64,000 bases of DNA from Chloroflexota bacterium (GTDB lineage: Bacteria; Chloroflexota; Anaerolineae; CG2-30-64-16): positions 20,374-84,373 of the forward strand of contig JAPLHB010000068.1 in the NCBI GenBank assembly GCA_026389845.1, written 5' to 3'. Below the pieces are notes generated by a model. That model saw only the letters and a list, made by a program, of their open reading frames with translations. It ran no database searches and was not told the DNA's origin. This document shows, piece by piece, positions 1-8,847 of this stretch (the stretch's first letter is position 1; the number at the start of each line of letters is the position of its first letter). The translations under genes and the position numbers were made by a program.

Positions 1-1
1 C

Positions 2-73
2 ATGGTCTACGCCATGAACGCGACGAACGTGGATGTGAAGGTGTTGTTGATGGTGGCGGATTCGCTTCGGTAA
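2..73 (+). CDS. C-terminal end of a gene entering from the left (partial)
   Basis: An open frame runs from the window edge to a TAA at 71-73 and would encode at least 23 residues ending in VLLMVADSLR. The peptide is hydrophobic with a basic end. I do not recognise it, and too little is visible to name a family. Its stop lies just before the hairpin at 83-140, which fits a gene end. Confidence 0.35.
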   Translation: MVYAMNATNVDVKVLLMVADSLR

Positions 74-82
74 TGGCGAATT

Positions 83-140
83 GGCGAATCAACGAATCAA
101 CGAATAGCGGCGATCGTCATTCGCCATTCGTTGATTCGCC
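83..140. repeat. Inverted repeat of the word GGCGAATCAACGAAT
   Basis: GGCGAATCAACGAAT (83-97) is followed by its exact reverse complement (126-140), with a 28-nt loop. The words CGAATCAA and GGCGAAT are also iterated around it. It sits between the end of the previous gene and the membrane protein gene at 163, and could form a terminator-like or boundary hairpin without a T-run. It belongs to the word-palindrome class seen throughout this window. Confidence 0.7.
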
Positions 141-162
141 ATTCGCTCGCAGGGGAACGGAC

Positions 163-537
163 ATGGAAAGCCCATCCCAAACGCCCTACATAGTCAGAGC
201 AGCGCAGGCGGTGTTTTTCCTGAATGCCGCAATCTGGCTGCAGTTTGGCGTCTTGAGTCTGATCAGAATGGCTGGCGGCAGTCCGGACCGGGCAATCACA
301 GCGGGGATCGTTGCTATCCTGATGTTCGGCAATGTCGCTGCAATGCTCTTGTGTGGTGTGGGGCTTGGCAAACAGCAGAAGCGATTCTACTACCTGGCCG
401 TCGCGGTCCTCGTCGTCAATATTCTGCTGACGGTGACGGACCAATTCGGGGTATTAGACTTCATCACACTCGTGATTGATGTCGGGCTTCTCGCGCTCTT
501 GATTGCGACGAGGTCCAGATACCTTTCCGCCCGATGA
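163..537 (+). CDS. Small four-helix membrane protein, unknown function
   Basis: The 124-residue product has about four hydrophobic segments (near residues 14-35, 43-66, 73-92 and 98-116) and a short basic C-terminus, so it should be an integral membrane protein with little outside the bilayer. I chose the ATG at 163 because a G-rich stretch (AGGGGAACGG) precedes it; the in-frame ATG at 73 would put the palindromic repeat inside the protein. It lies 44 bp before an ABC ATPase gene on the same strand, so it may belong to that operon. I do not recognise the family. Confidence 0.6.
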   Translation: MESPSQTPYIVRAAQAVFFLNAAIWLQFGVLSLIRMAGGSPDRAITAGIVAILMFGNVAAMLLCGVGLGKQQKRFYYLAVAVLVVNILLTVTDQFGVLDFITLVIDVGLLALLIATRSRYLSAR

Positions 538-581
538 TAGCATGCCCCGCTTTTCCGGGCATTAATCTCACAGTGACCACC

Positions 582-1574
582 ATGCTCATCGAAACCTCCG
601 ATCTCCGAAAAGTCTATGGCGACACCGTGGCCGTGGATGGCCTGACCCTCCATGTCGGCAAGGGGGAAGTCTTCGGCTTCCTCGGCCCCAACGGCGCGGG
701 GAAAACAACCACGGTGAAGATGCTGTTGGGGCTGGTGGCTCCCACCGCGGGCGAGGCGCGTATCCTGGGCCACCGGCCCGGCGATCCGGCCGTGATGGGC
801 CGCGTCGGCTTCCTGCCCGAACAGTTCCGCTTTCACCCCTGGCTCACTGCGGCCGAATTTCTTGATCTCCACGGCCAGCTTTACGGCCTGAACGCGGCCG
901 CGCGTCGCCAGCGCATCCCCGATCTGCTCGAACGCGTCGGCCTGGCCGACCGCGCACGCTCACATCTGAGCGAGTTCTCCAAAGGGATGCTCCAACGCGT
1001 CGGCCTGGCCCAGGCGTTGCTCAACGATCCCGACCTGGTCTTCCTAGACGAGCCGACTTCGGGCCTCGATCCGGTGGGGCGACACGAGGTGCGCGACCTG
1101 ATCCGTGAGCTGCGGGAACGGGGCGTGACGATCTTCCTCAATTCGCACTTTCTCAGCGAGGTCGAGGTGACCTGCGACCGCGTCGCCATTGTCAAGCGCG
1201 GCCGCGTGGTGCGCATCGGCACGCTGGACGAGCTGACGCGTGGGACGATGGAAGTGGAAATCCGTGCTGCGGGGCTGACCAATGAACTCGTAGCCGGATT
1301 GGAGAAGTGGGGCAAACTGCAAATCGCAAATCGCAAATCGCAAATCGCAGCCGATGAACCCTCGGACCCCAATACCGAATACCCAATACCCAATACCGAA
1401 ATCATCCACCTGACCCTGAGCGTGGCCGATGAGACCATCCTGCCGGCCGTGGCTGATTGGCTGGTGGGAGGCGGGGCGCGGGTGTATGCGTTGGCGCCGC
1501 AGCGTCCGTCGTTGGAGGAGCTGTTCATGCGCGTGATGCGGGAGACCGGGTCGGAGGGAGCAGAGCAGCCATGA
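582..1574 (+). CDS. ABC transporter ATP-binding protein (ABC-2 / CcmA type)
   Basis: This is the ATPase subunit of an ABC-2 exporter and should drive the permease encoded next to it. Visible motifs are Walker [10 protein letters not shown] (residues 35-43), an ABC signature of degenerate form [10 protein letters not shown], Walker [15 protein letters not shown] and a switch His in NSHF. The ATG at 582 gives the usual [13 protein letters not shown] start; no strong RBS is seen, and a GTG at 573 is possible. The stop overlaps the permease start as ATGA, so the two are translationally coupled. About 30 residues near 246-276 derive from an in-frame repeat (positions 1318-1404) built of CAAATCG and AATACCC words, which lengthens the linker before the C-terminal domain. 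The exported substrate is unknown. Confidence 0.9.
   Translation: MLIETSDLRKVYGDTVAVDGLTLHVGKGEVFGFLGPNGAGKTTTVKMLLGLVAPTAGEARILGHRPGDPAVMGRVGFLPEQFRFHPWLTAAEFLDLHGQLYGLNAAARRQRIPDLLERVGLADRARSHLSEFSKGMLQRVGLAQALLNDPDLVFLDEPTSGLDPVGRHEVRDLIRELRERGVTIFLNSHFLSEVEVTCDRVAIVKRGRVVRIGTLDELTRGTMEVEIRAAGLTNELVAGLEKWGKLQIANRKSQIAADEPSDPNTEYPIPNTEIIHLTLSVADETILPAVADWLVGGGARVYALAPQRPSLEELFMRVMRETGSEGAEQP
1318..1404 (+). repeat. In-frame word repeat inside the ABC ATPase gene
   Basis: Four near-perfect CAAATCG words are followed by AATACCC/AATACCG words. The same AATACCCAATACC type string occurs between genes near 13.97 kb, and its reverse complement occurs near 60.9 kb. Here it keeps the reading frame and encodes a hydrophilic segment beginning [10 protein letters not shown]. 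Confidence 0.75.
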
Positions 1575-2413
1575 ACACGTTCATCATCACTCGCATGACC
1601 TTTGCGGAGGCGCGACAGCGGAAAATCCTGTGGGCCGTGGTACTGCTGGGGCTGGCGTTTCTGCTGGTCTACGGCGTCGGCTTCTACTTCATGTACCGTG
1701 ACATCGCACGGATGAGCGCCAGCGTGCGCGCGGCTCAACTGCTGGAACCGGTCAACTTCTTCGTGCTGGCGGCCCTCTATGGTGTGGCCTTCCTCGTCGT
1801 TATGCTGGCCGTGCTGACCTCGGTGGATACTATCGCGGGCGAGATCGCCTCGGGCACAATCCAGACCATCGTCACCAAGCCGCTGCGCCGGTGGGAGGTG
1901 GTAGTCGGCAAGTGGCTGGGACTGGCGGTCATGCTGACCGTCTTCACCGTGGTGATGAGCGCGGCGGTCATCGCCATCACCTACGCCATCTCCGGCTTCA
2001 TGCCCCGCAATCCCCTCTCCGGTGTCGGCCTGATGATCCTGGAAGGGCTGGTTGTGTTGACCCTCTCGATCCTGGGGGGCACGCGGCTCTCCACGCTGAC
2101 CAACGGCGTCGTGGTCTTCATGCTCTACGGGCTGGCGTTCATCGCGGGCTGGATCGAGCAGATCGGCGCGATGCTGCACAACGACGCCGCAGTCAACGTC
2201 GGCATCGTGGTCAGCCTGCTGATGCCGAGCGAAGCCATGTGGAAACGCGCCGCCTACCTGATGCAGCCGCCCTTCCTGCGGGAGTTGGGATTGGACGCCA
2301 CCCCCTTCGGCGCAGCCAGCGCACCCAGCGAGGCGATGGTGGTGTATGCGGTGCTCTACGCGACGGTTGCGTTAGCGATCGCCGTGCGATGGTTTGGGAA
2401 GCGAGACCTGTAG
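1571..2413 (+). CDS. ABC-2 type permease subunit
   Basis: The 280-residue membrane protein begins [18 protein letters not shown], a cytoplasmic basic helix typical of ABC-2 permeases. It then has about six hydrophobic segments; the conserved stretch around [20 protein letters not shown] is the coupling region characteristic of ABC-2 and NosY-like permeases. The start ATG overlaps the ATPase stop, so the two should be made in equal amounts and form one exporter. The substrate cannot be inferred. A dispersed repeat follows the gene directly. Confidence 0.88.
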   Translation: MNTFIITRMTFAEARQRKILWAVVLLGLAFLLVYGVGFYFMYRDIARMSASVRAAQLLEPVNFFVLAALYGVAFLVVMLAVLTSVDTIAGEIASGTIQTIVTKPLRRWEVVVGKWLGLAVMLTVFTVVMSAAVIAITYAISGFMPRNPLSGVGLMILEGLVVLTLSILGGTRLSTLTNGVVVFMLYGLAFIAGWIEQIGAMLHNDAAVNVGIVVSLLMPSEAMWKRAAYLMQPPFLRELGLDATPFGAASAPSEAMVVYAVLYATVALAIAVRWFGKRDL

Positions 2414-2443
2414 ACGAGCGAGAATGGAGATTATCGGGAATGA

Positions 2444-2570
2444 CTGTCATTCTGAGCGGGTCAGTCCCAGACTCCTCGTTGCGGCGTGAAACCAGCGCAG
2501 AATCTCGCTCCATACCATACTCCTTCGACTGCGCTCAGAGCTTGCCCTGAACGCAGTGAAGGGGTGCTCG
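2444..2570. repeat. Dispersed TGTCATTCTGAGCGG-type repeat, copy 1
   Basis: This begins TGTCATTCTGAGCGGGT and continues with words shared with the elements at 15.1, 16.9 and 19.1 kb, including CTCGTTGCGGCG and GCAGAATCTCGC. It fills the gap between convergent genes (exporter permease and MFS permease). No coding capacity is evident. Confidence 0.7.
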
Positions 2571-2641
2571 CGGTGTGGGCGAAGTAAGAAAGCGCGATTC
2601 GTATCCGCTCGCATTATGCGGTCCGGTGGGCGCCGTCGCGG

Positions 2642-3850
2642 TCAGATGGAAGTCTTCTCCGGCAACCTGAGCTTCACCCACACGGGCAGCACGCAGATCA
2701 GCGCGGCGAGGGCGGTCACGACAAAAGGCATCTGCGGGCTGGATCGCTCCCACAACTGACCGGCGAGCCACGGCGCGGGCAGCGAGATCAGCCCGATGCT
2801 GGTGCCGAACACGCCGAACGCGATCCCGCGCATCTTCTCGGGGATCGCCTTGGAGATCAGCGAATCGTACGCGGGGATCAGCGTGCCGAAGCCCAGCCCC
2901 AAGATGCCGGCGGCGACGGCAAAGCCGATAGCCTCGCGCGTCTGCACGAAGACCATGAGCGCCAGGAATTGGAGCAGGAACCCCGCCGCGATGACGCGCC
3001 GCTCGCCGTGCCGGTCAGAGAGCCAGCCGGCCAGAAGCGTGGCGGCAATCATCCCCACCCCCCGCACCGACGCCAGCCAGCCGATCTGTTGCGCGTCCAG
3101 GCCGCCGAACTGCGCCAGGTAGAGCGGCTGCAGGTCGCCGGACAAAGTGAAGGCCACGTCCTGCACGCCGTCCGTGACCAGGAGCCAGGTCACAAGCCCC
3201 CCGGCAGTCAGCATGGCAAACATGCCGCCCACCCCCATCCGCAACGAGCGAAGCGTCGGCCGTTCGGCCTTGTCGCCCGCGCCGAAGCGGACCGCGGTCG
3301 CCATCCAGACGCGCAGGACGGCCGCGCCCACGTACATGACGGCTGCGACCGTCAGCATGGGCTGGAAGCCATAGCGGAAGGCCAGGAAGCCGCCCAGCGC
3401 CGGGCCGATCACCGTCACCGACAGGAAGATGCCGTTGATGATGCCGAACACCCGTCCACGGTTCTCGTCTGCGGCTTGCTCGGCGACGAAGGCCATGAAG
3501 CTGGGGCCGACCAGTGAGCCGGAGACGTACTCCAGCATCAGCGCGGGGATAGCCCATTGCCCCTTCGTGGCAATGGGCATCAGCACGTAGCCCAGCGAAG
3601 CGGCCACGCTGCCGATGGCGATCGTGCGCAGCCGGCCGATAGTGTCCGACAGCCAGCCGCCGAAAATCTGCAATGCCAGCGGGACGATGGCCGCGATCGA
3701 AAAGGTCAGGCCGATCTGCGCCACGCCCGCGCCGCGCTCCGCAAGATACACGGCCAGCAAGGTAAAGAACATCTCGCTGGCGACGTTCGCCAGGATCATC
3801 GCCAGCAGAAACCAACGCAGGGTGGGGGTGAGGAGCGGTTGCTTTTTCAC
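2642..3850 (-). CDS. Major facilitator superfamily permease
   Basis: The 402-residue protein has about twelve hydrophobic segments in two halves. It carries the MFS loop 2-3 motif in the form GGWLSDTIGRLRT and a partner motif GWLSDRHGERRVI in the second half. Such proteins exchange small molecules across the inner membrane using ion gradients; the sequence suggests a sugar/drug-efflux type fold, but the substrate is unknown. It starts with GTG at 3850 and is divergent from rarD, with about 115 bp between the starts. Confidence 0.88.
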   Translation of the reverse strand: MKKQPLLTPTLRWFLLAMILANVASEMFFTLLAVYLAERGAGVAQIGLTFSIAAIVPLALQIFGGWLSDTIGRLRTIAIGSVAASLGYVLMPIATKGQWAIPALMLEYVSGSLVGPSFMAFVAEQAADENRGRVFGIINGIFLSVTVIGPALGGFLAFRYGFQPMLTVAAVMYVGAAVLRVWMATAVRFGAGDKAERPTLRSLRMGVGGMFAMLTAGGLVTWLLVTDGVQDVAFTLSGDLQPLYLAQFGGLDAQQIGWLASVRGVGMIAATLLAGWLSDRHGERRVIAAGFLLQFLALMVFVQTREAIGFAVAAGILGLGFGTLIPAYDSLISKAIPEKMRGIAFGVFGTSIGLISLPAPWLAGQLWERSSPQMPFVVTALAALICVLPVWVKLRLPEKTSI

Positions 3851-3887
3851 GTCAGGCTACCTGATGAAATGGGTCATGCTTGTTTAA

Positions 3888-3916
3888 TTGACACTCGTTC
3901 CATCTCCCAGTACAAT
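3888..3916 (+). promoter_or_regulatory. Sigma-70 promoter for rarD
   Basis: TTGACA (3888-3893) and TACAAT (3911-3916) are separated by exactly 17 nt. The predicted start lies about 45 nt upstream of the rarD ATG, which has its own GGAGAGG ribosome site at 3950-3956. Confidence 0.75.
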
Positions 3917-3967
3917 GACCGCACGAATCGGGCGGCGCTGAACATAGCTGGAGAGGAAACGATCTGC

Positions 3968-4858
3968 ATGAAGAACGGCACGTTGGCCGCGCTGGGCGCG
4001 TATGTGATGTGGGGGCTGTTCCCAATCTACTGGAAGACCATCGAGCACGTTCCGGCGCCCGAAATCCTCAGCCATCGGGTGGTTTGGTCGCTGGTCGTCG
4101 CGGTGCTGCTATTGGGCGCCCAGCGGCAGTGGGGCTGGCTGCGCTGGATGGTGGAAAAGCCCGTGCGCCTGCTCCCGTTCGCCGGCACCGCCCTGCTGCT
4201 GAGCATCAATTGGCTGACGTACCTCTGGGCGAACAACAACGGTCACATCGTGGAGACCAGCCTGGGCTACTTCATCAATCCGCTGGTCAACGTATTGCTG
4301 GGCGTCGTTTTTCTGCGCGAACGGATGCGTCCCTGGCAATGGGCGGCGATCGGGCTGGCGACGGCCGGCGTGGCCTATCTCACGTTCGGCTTCGGCCGGC
4401 TGACCTGGATCGCGCTCACGCTGGCGCTCAGTTTCGGCTTCTATGGCTTGATCCGCAAAACGGCCGCGCTGCGATCGGTCGAGGGCCTGGCGGCCGAGAC
4501 CGGCCTGATGTTCTTGCCGGCGCTCTGCTTCCTGATCTACCTGGCCGCGAGAGGAACCGGCTCGTTTGCTACGGTCAGCGCGCCGACCACGACCCTGCTG
4601 GCTTTTGCGGGATTCGCCACGGCCACCCCGCTGATCCTCTTCGCCTACGGCGCTCGCCGCGTGCCGCTCACCACGCTGGGCGTCCTGCAATACGCCGCGC
4701 CGACCCTGCAATTCCTCGTGGGCGTGCTCATCTACGGCGAGAGCTTCACCCAGACCCGGCTGATCGGGTTCAGCGTGATCTGGGTGGCGCTCTTGTTGTA
4801 TTCGATTGAAGGCCTCGTGACGCGGCGGAGACTGGCCCAGGCCGCCGCGATGGGTTGA
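3968..4858 (+). CDS. rarD: EamA family transporter RarD
   Basis: The 296-residue protein has ten predicted membrane helices in two EamA repeats. The opening GTLAALGAYVMWGLFPIYWK and the WANNNGHIVETSLGYFINPL segment are typical of RarD. RarD members are drug/metabolite-superfamily permeases linked to chloramphenicol sensitivity in E. coli; the physiological substrate is not settled. The ATG at 3968 follows GGAGAGG at a good distance, and a clear promoter lies upstream, so it is probably transcribed alone. Confidence 0.9.
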   Translation: MKNGTLAALGAYVMWGLFPIYWKTIEHVPAPEILSHRVVWSLVVAVLLLGAQRQWGWLRWMVEKPVRLLPFAGTALLLSINWLTYLWANNNGHIVETSLGYFINPLVNVLLGVVFLRERMRPWQWAAIGLATAGVAYLTFGFGRLTWIALTLALSFGFYGLIRKTAALRSVEGLAAETGLMFLPALCFLIYLAARGTGSFATVSAPTTTLLAFAGFATATPLILFAYGARRVPLTTLGVLQYAAPTLQFLVGVLIYGESFTQTRLIGFSVIWVALLLYSIEGLVTRRRLAQAAAMG

Positions 4859-4942
4859 CACGTAGGGGCCGGTTTCTCCCGCTTGACGGCGCGACGACTG
4901 CTGGCGACGCACGTTCATTGCCGGCGAGACCCTGTCAACGAC

Positions 4943-5000
4943 GGAAAACCCGCCCCGGTCGGTCGCGGCGCGCGTGTCGTCCGGACAGGGCGGGTTTTCC
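4943..5000. repeat. Hairpin of GGAAAACCCGCCC words
   Basis: GGAAAACCCGCCCC (4943-4956) pairs with AGGGCGGGTTTTCC (4987-5000), matching over 13 nt. A further copy GGAAAACCCGCCCCTAC lies at 5069-5085, at the 3' end of the next gene. The GTAGGGGCGGGTTT family recurs inside coding genes at 17.8 and 22.5 kb. It lies between convergent genes and could act as a bidirectional stop. Confidence 0.75.
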
Positions 5001-5079
5001 ATGCGGTGATGCGCCGTTCGCCGTGACGCCGATTCCGTGCGTGCAAGCCAGGTTCGGGACCACGGTGGAAAACCCGCCC

Positions 5080-6321
5080 CTACTTCGCCACCAGCGCGCG
5101 CAGGAACAGCCCGGTGCTGAAAGTCTGTCCAGAGAGCAACGTCTGCGCCCGGAACAGGCGCGCCACCATCCGCACGACCCAGGCCGCGGCCAGGAATTGC
5201 AGACCGGCCGCGACCGCCGTCTGCCAGACCGGCACCGTGGTTGACGTCATCCGTGCGATCATACTGACCGGCGACGTGAAGGGGAACAGGCTCAGCACCA
5301 GGGCCAGCAGCCCGTTCGGCTGCTCCAGGGTGATGACGTTGAACATGTAGGCCAGGATCATCGGCGACAGGATCACCATGGTGGTCCCGCGTGCGTCCTT
5401 GATGTCGGGCGCCAACGCGCCCAGCCCGGCCATCAGCGCGCCGTAGATGGCGTAGCCGCCCAGGAAGTAGACGAACGACCAGAAGATCAGGCCAGATGGC
5501 AGCGTGAAACCGGCCGGCACAGCCAGCGGCCCGCGGCCGAACGTGATCACCGCCCACGTGACGCCCACCCACAACGCGGTCTGCAGCAGCCCCAGCAACC
5601 CCAGTGCGATGATCTTGCCGCCGATCATTTGCACCGGCGAGGCCGAGGTCGCCAGCACTTCCATAACGCGGTTCTTCTTCTCGTTGGTAATCGCCGCGAT
5701 CAGCCCGCTGGCCGGCATCAGGATGACGAGGTACAAGATGAACACCATCAGCGTGGGAAAAACGTCGCCTACCCACCCATCGGCGCGTTTCTCGGCCTGG
5801 ACGGATGCCAACGCGGTCGTCTTGATGGCAAGCGGGTTGCGCACCTGGGCCGCCAGTGCCGCATCGCCGCCGAGCAGATTGAAGAGCAGGACGCGCTCGA
5901 TGCCGTCGGTGGGCACGTCATCGCCCAGCGGACTGTACTCCGGCAGCGCGTAGACGAGTTGGCCGCTCTTGGCGTAGTCCGCGGGGATGAGGTAGTAGCC
6001 CGTGATCTCGCCGGCTTTCAACGCGGCCTGCGCTGCCGCTTCGGAGGGATAGCGCGCCAGCCAGCCGGCCGGCGCGTCGGCCGGCAACGCCTGGATCAGG
6101 CCGCCTGGATCCACGTACCCCTCGCGCGCCTGGCCGCTGACGGCCGATCGTCCGGTTTCACTTATCGGGATCGGCGCGGCCCCCGCGTCGGGGCTGACCA
6201 GCATCACAATCAGGGCGACGAGGCCCATCAGCACCGGGATGCCAAACGCAAAGAGAACGAACGTCGTGCGATGCAACGTCGCGTTGATTTCGTGGCGCAT
6301 CACCAGAAGCGTCTTTTTCAT
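5080..6321 (-). CDS. ABC-2 permease, NatB-like (second of a pair)
   Basis: The 413-residue protein has one N-terminal membrane helix, a large external domain of roughly 140 residues and five or six C-terminal helices. This is the layout of NatB/YhaP-type ABC-2 permeases. The segment ITNEKKNRVMEVLATSASP is the conserved coupling region. It is the last gene of a three-gene unit with another permease 22 bp upstream and an ATPase before that. NatAB systems export sodium or other cations and related compounds; the substrate here is not known. Its 3' end overlaps a GGAAAACCCGCCCC repeat. Confidence 0.85.
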   Translation of the reverse strand: MKKTLLVMRHEINATLHRTTFVLFAFGIPVLMGLVALIVMLVSPDAGAAPIPISETGRSAVSGQAREGYVDPGGLIQALPADAPAGWLARYPSEAAAQAALKAGEITGYYLIPADYAKSGQLVYALPEYSPLGDDVPTDGIERVLLFNLLGGDAALAAQVRNPLAIKTTALASVQAEKRADGWVGDVFPTLMVFILYLVILMPASGLIAAITNEKKNRVMEVLATSASPVQMIGGKIIALGLLGLLQTALWVGVTWAVITFGRGPLAVPAGFTLPSGLIFWSFVYFLGGYAIYGALMAGLGALAPDIKDARGTTMVILSPMILAYMFNVITLEQPNGLLALVLSLFPFTSPVSMIARMTSTTVPVWQTAVAAGLQFLAAAWVVRMVARLFRAQTLLSGQTFSTGLFLRALVAK

Positions 6322-6343
6322 ATTGGGTATTGACCTTTCTCCG

Positions 6344-7549
6344 CTACACCGAACGCGCGCCGCCGATCACCTTGCGCAAGTCCAGGTGTTGACCGTAGCG
6401 CAACATCGCCGCGCGGAACGCCCTGGCAGCCAGCCACACCGTACCCAGTCCGCACGCCAGCGCAATCACCGCCGCCAGGCCGTATTCCCACAGCGCGACT
6501 TCCAGGAAGATGCTCCGCATCCCCAGCGTCATCACCGCGGTGAGCGGGAAGAGGCTCATGCCGACCGCGAGCGGACCGCTCGGATGCTGCGCGAGGGGGA
6601 TGATCAGGTAGATGGGCAGGAATAACGGCATGAAAAACAGCCCACTCGCCTGTTGCGCCTCCTGGCCGTCGCCCATCATCGTGCCGATCAGGGTCATCAG
6701 CGCCGCGATGCAGAAGTAGGCCGGCAGCGCCACGATCACGAGCAGCAGCAGGTCGCGCCAGCCGATCTGGACAGTCCGCAGCCAGGCGACATCGAGGACG
6801 TTGCCGCCCCCCCAGACCGCGGCGGTGAGGAATATCAGCCACACCGCCAACTGCAACAGCGCGATGCCGATCGCGCCGACGATCTTGCCGCCCATCATCT
6901 CGGCCGGCGAGACCGACGAGACGATCACCTCGATGGTCCGGTTCTCTTTCTCGCTGACCAGCGCCTGCAGCATGTAGCCGGAGGTGGTCAGGATCAGGAA
7001 GGTGAAGATGACGGCGGCGATGGCCGGCAGCACCTGGCCGGCGCTCGGCCCTTTGTCGGGGTAGTCGCGATGCGCGTCGAGCGAGCGCATGGTGACGTCT
7101 GCGCCGGAGAGCACGCGCTCGATCACCGCGGCCGGTTGACCGGCCAGCAAGTTCTGCCGCACGACGTTGTAGAAAACGCGCGTGGCCGCGGCGCTTGGCG
7201 GCTTGCGATAGGTTACTTCCGCGTGATTCGTTTGGCGGTAATCGGCCAGCAGCACGTAGTAGGCGTCTATCTTCCCCGCATCCAACGCGGCGGCCGCGGC
7301 TTCCGGCGTGTCGTAGGCCGCCAGCCGCACCTCGTTCCGCTGACCGGATGGCGTCTGCACGTTGACCAGCAGGCCGGCCCGATCCACGTAGCCGAGCGTG
7401 GCGCCGTGGCGGCTCAGGCGTTCGATGAGCAGCCCCATGCCGACGCTAAAGGTCAGGAAGAGCGGCAGGCTGAACAGAACGATCAAGAAGCTGCGCCTGG
7501 CAGTTTCGTGTTGAAAGTGGTGTCGGGCAATCAACCAGAGCTTCGACAT
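6344..7549 (-). CDS. ABC-2 permease, NatB-like (first of a pair)
   Basis: The 401-residue protein has the same architecture as its downstream neighbour: one N-terminal helix, an external domain (residues about 45-185) and a cluster of C-terminal helices. The coupling motif VSEKENRTIEVIVSSVSP is clear. It lies between the ATPase gene (113 bp upstream) and the second permease gene (22 bp downstream), so the complex is likely one ATPase dimer with a permease heterodimer. A G/C-rich dispersed repeat separates it from the ATPase gene. Confidence 0.87.
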   Translation of the reverse strand: MSKLWLIARHHFQHETARRSFLIVLFSLPLFLTFSVGMGLLIERLSRHGATLGYVDRAGLLVNVQTPSGQRNEVRLAAYDTPEAAAAALDAGKIDAYYVLLADYRQTNHAEVTYRKPPSAAATRVFYNVVRQNLLAGQPAAVIERVLSGADVTMRSLDAHRDYPDKGPSAGQVLPAIAAVIFTFLILTTSGYMLQALVSEKENRTIEVIVSSVSPAEMMGGKIVGAIGIALLQLAVWLIFLTAAVWGGGNVLDVAWLRTVQIGWRDLLLLVIVALPAYFCIAALMTLIGTMMGDGQEAQQASGLFFMPLFLPIYLIIPLAQHPSGPLAVGMSLFPLTAVMTLGMRSIFLEVALWEYGLAAVIALACGLGTVWLAARAFRAAMLRYGQHLDLRKVIGGARSV

Positions 7550-7571
7550 GCGATAACTCCATCACGTAGCG

Positions 7572-7660
7572 GCCACCCACCCCCCACCCCCCTCCCTGCG
7601 AGGGAAGGGGAGCGGCGCCATCCCCCTCGCCTGGTAGGAGAGGGGGGCCGGGGGTGAGGT
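7572..7660. repeat. CCCTCACCCCC / GGGGGTGAGG type inverted repeat
   Basis: CCCCCCACCCCCCTCCCTGCGAG on one side and GAGAGGGGGGCCGGGGGTGAGG on the other form an imperfect inverted repeat filling the gap between the ATPase and the first permease. It resembles common dispersed hairpins in other bacterial genomes, judged from memory only. Confidence 0.65.
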
Positions 7661-7661
7661 C

Positions 7662-8561
7662 TCACGCTGCCGCGTTTTCCGAAACCGTGCGGATGAAGAT
7701 CTCATCCAGCGTCGGGACCGCGATCTCGAACCGCTCCACCGGCACGCGCTGCGCCACCAGTTGGGTCAACACATCCTGCGGCGACACGCCCTGCGCCAGT
7801 GTCAGCTTGACCGCGCCGTTGTGTGGCGCGATCTGCGTCACGCCCGCCAGGGTGGGCAGCGCGCCCGGCGTCTGCACCAGCAGCGCATCGCCGGCGTAGC
7901 GGCGGCGGATGTCGGCCAGGTTGCCGTAGAGCACGTTGCGGCCGTGGTCAATCAGCACGATGCGGTTGCACAACTCCTCCACCTGTTGCATCTGGTGGGT
8001 GGACATGATGATGGCCGTGCCCTGCTCGCGCAATTCCCGCAGCAGGTCCTTGACCAGTTGCGTGTTGACGGGGTCCAGGCCCGCGAACGGCTCGTCAATG
8101 ATGAGCAGTTCCGGCCCGTGCAGGATCGTGCTGATGATCTGCGCCTTTTGCTGCATACCCTTGCTGAGTTCCTTGACCCGCTTGGTCTTGTGGGCAGCCA
8201 GGTCGAAGCGTTCCAGGTAAACCGCCAGCCGGCGCCGTGCCTCCGCGGTGGACAGTCCCTTGAGCGTGGCCAGGTAGATCAGGCAGTGCTCCAGCGTCAC
8301 GTCCTGGTACAGACCCCGCTCTTCGGGCATGTAGCCGATGCGATTCTTCTTTTGTTCCGTCATCGGCCCGTCCAGGATCACCACCGTGCCGCAGTCGGGC
8401 CGGAAGATGTCCAAAATGAGGCGGATGGTGGTGGTCTTGCCTGCGCCGTTCGGACCGAGCAGCCCGAAGACCTCGCCGCGCTCGACCTCGAAGGAGACGT
8501 CGGTGACTGCTTGAGTCGCGCCAAACGCTTTCGCCAGGTGGGAGACTTCAATCGGACGCAT
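7662..8561 (-). CDS. ABC transporter ATPase, NatA-like
   Basis: The 299-residue protein has Walker [10 protein letters not shown], signature LSKGMQQK, Walker B LLIIDEPFAGLDP and switch STHQ. About 80 C-terminal residues beyond the ATPase fold are typical of NatA-type (DUF4162) subunits. I start at the ATG at 8561, giving MRPIEVSHLAKAFG, with AGG about 8 nt upstream; an in-frame start at 8591 would add ten unlikely residues. It leads a three-gene exporter unit with two ABC-2 permeases. Confidence 0.9.
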   Translation of the reverse strand: MRPIEVSHLAKAFGATQAVTDVSFEVERGEVFGLLGPNGAGKTTTIRLILDIFRPDCGTVVILDGPMTEQKKNRIGYMPEERGLYQDVTLEHCLIYLATLKGLSTAEARRRLAVYLERFDLAAHKTKRVKELSKGMQQKAQIISTILHGPELLIIDEPFAGLDPVNTQLVKDLLRELREQGTAIIMSTHQMQQVEELCNRIVLIDHGRNVLYGNLADIRRRYAGDALLVQTPGALPTLAGVTQIAPHNGAVKLTLAQGVSPQDVLTQLVAQRVPVERFEIAVPTLDEIFIRTVSENAAA

Positions 8562-8609
8562 GTCAAACCTGCCTTTCCGGTGTTCGCGCACAAGCCGAAC
8601 CGGCCGACT

Positions 8610-8700
8610 GTCCTGAGAATCAGCCGCGGATGGAAACGGATGAACGCGGATAAAGGAGAAAATCCGCGTCCATCCGCGCCGATCCGCGGCCTGTTTTCAC
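8610..8700. repeat. Dispersed CCGCGGATG word repeat
   Basis: Words CGCGGAT, GGATGAACGCGGATAAAGG and their complements ATCCGCGTCCATCCGCG form an inverted arrangement between two divergent genes. A related string (ATCCGCGAATTACGCG) is at about 19.07 kb. The remaining gap up to 8847 shows no gene. Confidence 0.65.
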
Positions 8701-8847
8701 TCGTAGGGGACATAATGCTGGTCGCGGCATGCGAAACTGTTATGTATTACGTACGACGGGACGGAGGGTTGCGTCACACCCGTCCCGGCCGAGCAGCACG
8801 CGCCTGTCGGCTTTGTGAAGACTCCGGTGATGGTGTAAACTTGCCCC

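Noticed and set aside
881..2179. Long open frame on the minus strand opposite the ABC exporter genes
   Set aside because: Composition artefact of GC-rich codon usage; the plus strand carries clear Walker motifs and membrane segments.
4943..5000. Classical rho-independent terminator
   Set aside because: A good hairpin is present but there is no T-run; it belongs to the GGAAAACCCGCCC dispersed family.
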